A stretch of DNA of 64,000 nucleotides from Streptomyces kurssanovii (GTDB taxonomy: Bacteria > Actinomycetota > Actinomycetes > Streptomycetales > Streptomycetaceae). The stretch spans positions 124,001-188,000 of the forward strand of contig NZ_BMTN01000001.1 of NCBI RefSeq assembly GCF_014649695.1. Reading direction: 5' to 3'. A program made the position numbers and the translations under genes. The notes beneath the pieces are model-generated. The model worked only from the letters and a program-made list of their open reading frames with translations. It was not told the DNA's origin and did no database searches. Positions 61,165 through 64,000 of the stretch are shown here, piece by piece (position 1 is the stretch's first letter; the number at the start of each line of letters is the position of its first letter).

Positions 61165-61965
61165 ATGGCCGCCGCGTTGGAGGTGCGGGCGCTGTCCGTG
61201 GGGTACGGGCCCGTACGGGCGTTGCGGGACGTCTCCGTCGAGGTGCCCGAGGGTGCCGTCGTCGCCGTGCTGGGCGGCAACGGCGCCGGCAAGTCCACCC
61301 TGCTGCGAGCGGTGTCACGCACACTGCCGTTCCAGCGTGGGCATGTCACCGCCGGAAGCATCAGTTTCGAGGGCCGCCCGCTGGACGGCCTCAGCGCCGC
61401 CGGGGTCGTGGCGGCCGGAGTCGTCCAGGTGCCGGAGGGCCGCCAGGTCTTCGCACGGATGACCGTGGCGGACAATCTGCGGGCCGGCACGCTAGGGGTG
61501 CGCGGGCGGCGGGAGTCCGCCGCCGCGCTCGCCCGGGTGCACGAGCTGTTCCCCGTGCTGGCCGACCGCGCCCAGCAGAAGGCCGGTCTCCTGTCCGGCG
61601 GTGAACAGCAGATGCTCGCGATGGGCCGGGCGCTGATGGCCCGTCCCCGGCTGCTGCTCCTCGACGAGCCATCGCTGGGCCTCGCCCCGCTCATGGCGGC
61701 GCGGATCGCCGAGACGATCAAGGAGATCAACGCCGCCGGCACACCGGTGATGCTCGTCGAGCAGAACGCGGCGATCGCCCTGCGACTGGCCTCCCGGGCC
61801 TATGTCCTGGACGTCGGCGAGGTCGCCCTCGAGGGACCGGCCGACGAACTGGCGGCCTCGGACGAGGTCCGGCGCCGTTATCTCGGGGTCGTCGACGAGG
61901 ACGCCGCGCAGGACGCCGTGCAGGCGCAGAGCGCGGCGCCCACGCTGCGGAGGTGGTCCGCATGA
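61165..61965 (+). CDS. Branched-chain amino-acid ABC transporter ATPase (LivF-like)
   Basis: A 266-residue ABC ATPase from ATG 61165 (AAGGGG eight bases upstream). Walker A GGNGAGKST, signature LSGGEQQMLAMGRAL, Walker B LLLLDEPSLGLAP and the LVEQNAAIALRLASRAYVLD H-loop mark the LivF class. The operon energises uptake of branched-chain amino acids, urea or amides. Here an ATPase gene comes first, followed by livG-, livH- and livM-like genes with ATGA overlaps. The binding protein must lie beyond 64000 or elsewhere. Confidence 0.94.
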   Translation: MAAALEVRALSVGYGPVRALRDVSVEVPEGAVVAVLGGNGAGKSTLLRAVSRTLPFQRGHVTAGSISFEGRPLDGLSAAGVVAAGVVQVPEGRQVFARMTVADNLRAGTLGVRGRRESAAALARVHELFPVLADRAQQKAGLLSGGEQQMLAMGRALMARPRLLLLDEPSLGLAPLMAARIAETIKEINAAGTPVMLVEQNAAIALRLASRAYVLDVGEVALEGPADELAASDEVRRRYLGVVDEDAAQDAVQAQSAAPTLRRWSA

Positions 61966-62756
61966 GCGCGACGACGACCACGGCGATCGCACCGCTCGTC
62001 GTCGAGGAGGTCACGGTCCGCTTCGCCGGCCTCACCGCACTCGACGGGGTGTCCTTCACCGTCGAGCCGGGCAGTGTGCACGCCGTCATCGGGCCGAACG
62101 GGGCCGGCAAGTCCACCACGTTCAACGTGCTCTCGGGTGTGTACCGGGCGACGGAGGGCAGCGTCCGCTTCGGCGACGACGAGCTGACCGGCCTCCCGCC
62201 GCACCGCATCGCGGCCCTCGGCGTGGCCCGGACGTTCCAGAACATCGCCCTCCCGCCCCACGTCACGGTCGCCGACAGCCTGCTGCTCGGCCGGCACCGG
62301 CTCACCCGTACCGGGTTCGTCGCGGCGGGACTGCGGTTGCCGTCGGCGGCCCGCGAGGAACGCCGGCACCGCGAACGCGTCGCGGAGATCGCCGAGTTCG
62401 TCGGCCTCGCGGACGACCTCGACCGGCCCGCCGGTGAACTCCCTTACGGAAAGCAGAAGCTCGTGGAACTGGCCCGCGCCCTGTGCATGGAGCCGCGGAT
62501 CCTGCTCCTCGACGAGCCCGTCGCGGGCATGACCGCCGACGAACGCCGGCAGACCGCCGCGGTCGTCGCGGGTGTACGCGACAGCCTCGGCATATCGATC
62601 GTGCTCGTGGAACATGACATGGGGGTGGTGATGCGGCTCGCGGACGCCGTGACCGTGCTCGACTTCGGACGCCGTATCGCGGGCGGCACGCCCGCCCAGG
62701 TACAGGGTGATCCGGCGGTAGTGCAGGCGTACCTCGGTACGGAGGCCACGCCATGA
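61962..62756 (+). CDS. Branched-chain amino-acid ABC transporter ATPase (LivG-like)
   Basis: A 264-residue ABC ATPase from ATG 61962, overlapping the previous stop (ATGA). Walker A GPNGAGKST; Q-loop region ARTFQNIALPPHVTV typical of LivG; a degenerate signature LPYGKQKLVELARAL in place of LSGGQ; Walker B ILLLDEPVAGM; H-loop LVEHDMGVVM. It pairs with the LivF-like ATPase. Confidence 0.95.
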   Translation: MSATTTTAIAPLVVEEVTVRFAGLTALDGVSFTVEPGSVHAVIGPNGAGKSTTFNVLSGVYRATEGSVRFGDDELTGLPPHRIAALGVARTFQNIALPPHVTVADSLLLGRHRLTRTGFVAAGLRLPSAAREERRHRERVAEIAEFVGLADDLDRPAGELPYGKQKLVELARALCMEPRILLLDEPVAGMTADERRQTAAVVAGVRDSLGISIVLVEHDMGVVMRLADAVTVLDFGRRIAGGTPAQVQGDPAVVQAYLGTEATP

Positions 62757-63643
62757 CCACGTTCACAGAACTTCTCCTCGGCGGGCTGTCCATCGGCTCC
62801 GTCTACGCCCTGATCGCCCTCGGCTTCGTCGTCATCTTCAAGGCGACGGAGGTGGTCAACTTCGCCCACGCCTCGCTGCTCCTGGCGGGCGGCTACATCA
62901 CCGCGGTCCTCCACGACGACCTCGGCTTCTGGCCGGCGCTGGCCGTCGGGATCGCGGGCGCCGCGGTCGTCGGCTCCGCCGTCGACTTCCTGGTCATGCG
63001 CCGTTACCGGGGCTCGGACCACAGCGTCCTCGCCATCGTCACGATCGGTGTGGACATCCTCCTCACGACGGAACTCACCCGGCTGATCGGCACGGACGTG
63101 ATGGCGCTCGGCGACCCCTGGGGCGACCGGGTGGTGAATCTCGGTGAGATCACGATCGCGCAGACCCGGATCGCGGCGTTCGTCGCCGCCGCGCTGCTCA
63201 TCACGGCGTTCCTGCTCGCCTTCCGCTACACCTCCTGGGGCGTGGCGATGCGGGCCGCGGCCGAGAATCCGCAGACGGCCGCGCTGATGGGCGTACGCCT
63301 CGGACGGGTCTCGATGTCGGCCTGGGCGGTCGCCGGCGCGCTCGCCGCGGTCGCGGCGCTGTTCCTGACCGTCTTCCCGACGCCCGGCCTGGAACGGGCT
63401 ACCTCCCTCGCCGCCCTCAAGGCGTTCCCGGCCGCGATCCTCGGCGGCCTGGACTCGACCACGGGTGCGCTGGCGGGCGGTCTGATCGTCGGGGTCACGG
63501 AGTCGTTCGCGACGGGTTACCAGAGCGAACTGACCTTCCTGGGTGGGGGGATCGGGGATCTCGCCCCGTATCTGGTGATGCTGCTCGTGCTGTTGGCGCG
63601 GCCCGCCGGACTCTTCGGCACGAAGGAGCTCGCCCGTGTCTGA
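62753..63643 (+). CDS. Branched-chain amino-acid ABC transporter permease (LivH-like)
   Basis: A 296-residue permease with about eight hydrophobic segments. The opening LLLGGLSIGSVYALIALGFV, VVNFAHASLLLAGGY (the LivH-type N-F-A-H), AAAENPQTAALMG and the AAILGGLDSTTGALAGGLIV region are typical. It starts by ATGA overlap with the LivG-like gene. It overlaps the next gene by 8 bases. Confidence 0.95.
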   Translation: MTTFTELLLGGLSIGSVYALIALGFVVIFKATEVVNFAHASLLLAGGYITAVLHDDLGFWPALAVGIAGAAVVGSAVDFLVMRRYRGSDHSVLAIVTIGVDILLTTELTRLIGTDVMALGDPWGDRVVNLGEITIAQTRIAAFVAAALLITAFLLAFRYTSWGVAMRAAAENPQTAALMGVRLGRVSMSAWAVAGALAAVAALFLTVFPTPGLERATSLAALKAFPAAILGGLDSTTGALAGGLIVGVTESFATGYQSELTFLGGGIGDLAPYLVMLLVLLARPAGLFGTKELARV

Positions 63644-64000
63644 CACCGACCGCCCCGGCTCCGCGGAGCGCGCAGAGCGCGTCGAGGCCGCGAAGCCGTC
63701 CGTCCCCGCTCCCGCGGGCGAGGCCGCGAAGCCGTCCGTCCCCGCCCCCGCGGGCGAGGCCGCCGTGCCGGCGAAGGCCGCCGACGCGGCACCCGTACCG
63801 CCCGGCGGTACGGAACCCGCGAAAGCCGCTTCCGAGGCTGCCCGGCCCGGCCGGGTGGCCGGCGTACGGCAGGGTCCACCATGGCGGCGTCCTCGCGCGT
63901 ACCTCTGGGTCGCCCTGTCGCTCCTGCTCCTCGCCCTGCCCTTCTATCTCGACCGCTTCTGGCTCCAGGCAGGCCTCTTCGCCATGGCCGCCGCGATCGG
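63636..64000 (+). CDS. Branched-chain amino-acid ABC transporter permease (LivM-like), cut by window end
   Basis: Frame from GTG 63636 to the right edge (121 codons). The first ~85 residues are an unusual Ala/Pro/Glu-rich cytosolic extension with a tandem duplication (EAAKPSVPAPAG twice). The first membrane segment follows (YLWVALSLLLLALPFYL), then LQAGLFAMAAAIG as at the start of LivM. The place after LivH supports the name. The extension is absent from common LivM proteins. Confidence 0.82.
   Translation, partial: MSDTDRPGSAERAERVEAAKPSVPAPAGEAAKPSVPAPAGEAAVPAKAADAAPVPPGGTEPAKAASEAARPGRVAGVRQGPPWRRPRAYLWVALSLLLLALPFYLDRFWLQAGLFAMAAAI
63690..63761 (+). repeat. Tandem 36-bp duplication in the LivM-like N-terminus
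   Basis: Two adjoining 36-base units (63690-63725 and 63726-63761) differ at one base and code for the 12-residue unit AKPSVPAPAGEA twice. It is in frame, so the number of copies can vary without breaking the gene. Confidence 0.85.

Noticed and set aside
60189-61324. Minus-strand Gly/Arg-rich frames between glycerate kinase and the ABC operon
   Set aside because: They consist of repeat translations and overlap coding ends on the other strand; no conserved motif.

Overview
The window is chromosomal DNA from a Streptomyces species. The evidence is very high GC with strong third-position GC bias, frequent GTG starts and ATGA/GTGA start-stop overlaps, and several genus-typical loci: a melC1-melC2 tyrosinase operon, a 2-methylisoborneol (2-MIB) operon with its family 2B encapsulin shell gene, a SARP-type regulator, and F420-dependent enzymes. 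I saw no tRNA, rRNA, CRISPR array, integrase, transposase or plasmid/phage structural gene.

Layout. 1-7840: an unusual group of cell-envelope hydrolases without recognisable export signals (a lytic-transglycosylase-like protein cut by the window edge, an M15-like lysin peptidase, a T4-lysozyme-type muramidase, an amidase_2, an LGFP-repeat protein and a lipase-like protein). It also holds a small SARP/BTAD regulator and a frameshifted membrane-protein gene. This is the best candidate here for an undescribed system. 7937-10385: a membrane protein, a two-domain VOC protein and a small dimeric-barrel-like protein. 10477-11699: melC2 and melC1. 12371-16123: the 2-MIB operon (encapsulin shell, terpene cyclase, GPP methyltransferase). 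16399-29925: mixed core and accessory genes (pcaL fusion, MBL-fold protein, exonuclease III, an orphan polar amino-acid ABC ATPase, a secreted X-Pro peptidase-like hydrolase, gamma-glutamyltransferase, GH75 chitosanase, XRE regulator, F420/PPOX protein, a Gly-Pro-repeat protein).

30084-36226 is a tight catabolic operon for reductive pyrimidine degradation: beta-ureidopropionase, a beta-amino-acid aminotransferase, dihydropyrimidinase, an LLM-class F420-dependent oxidoreductase and an NCS1 nucleobase transporter. No classical dihydropyrimidine dehydrogenase is present. 36360-39245: an SDR divergent from an amidase-TetR pair, with a perfect palindrome between them. 39223-44917: methyltransferase, AhpD-like protein, a NarL-type two-component system, a decayed FUSC gene and a MarR regulator. 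44973-49499: an M15 peptidase, a second SDR/TetR pair with two operators, and a large DUF1996 surface protein ending in an LAETG sorting signal.

49667-60451: a second GGT-family protein, an inositol-monophosphatase-family phosphatase, a nucleotidyltransferase, an FAD oxidoreductase, an M48 remnant, a macro-domain protein, an alkylation-repair pair (Ada-AlkA fusion and Ogt), a sirtuin overlapping Ogt tail to tail, an orphan ribbon-helix-helix protein, a Nudix hydrolase and glycerate kinase. 61165-64000: the start of a branched-chain-amino-acid-type ABC operon (LivF, LivG, LivH, LivM), whose last gene runs off the right edge.
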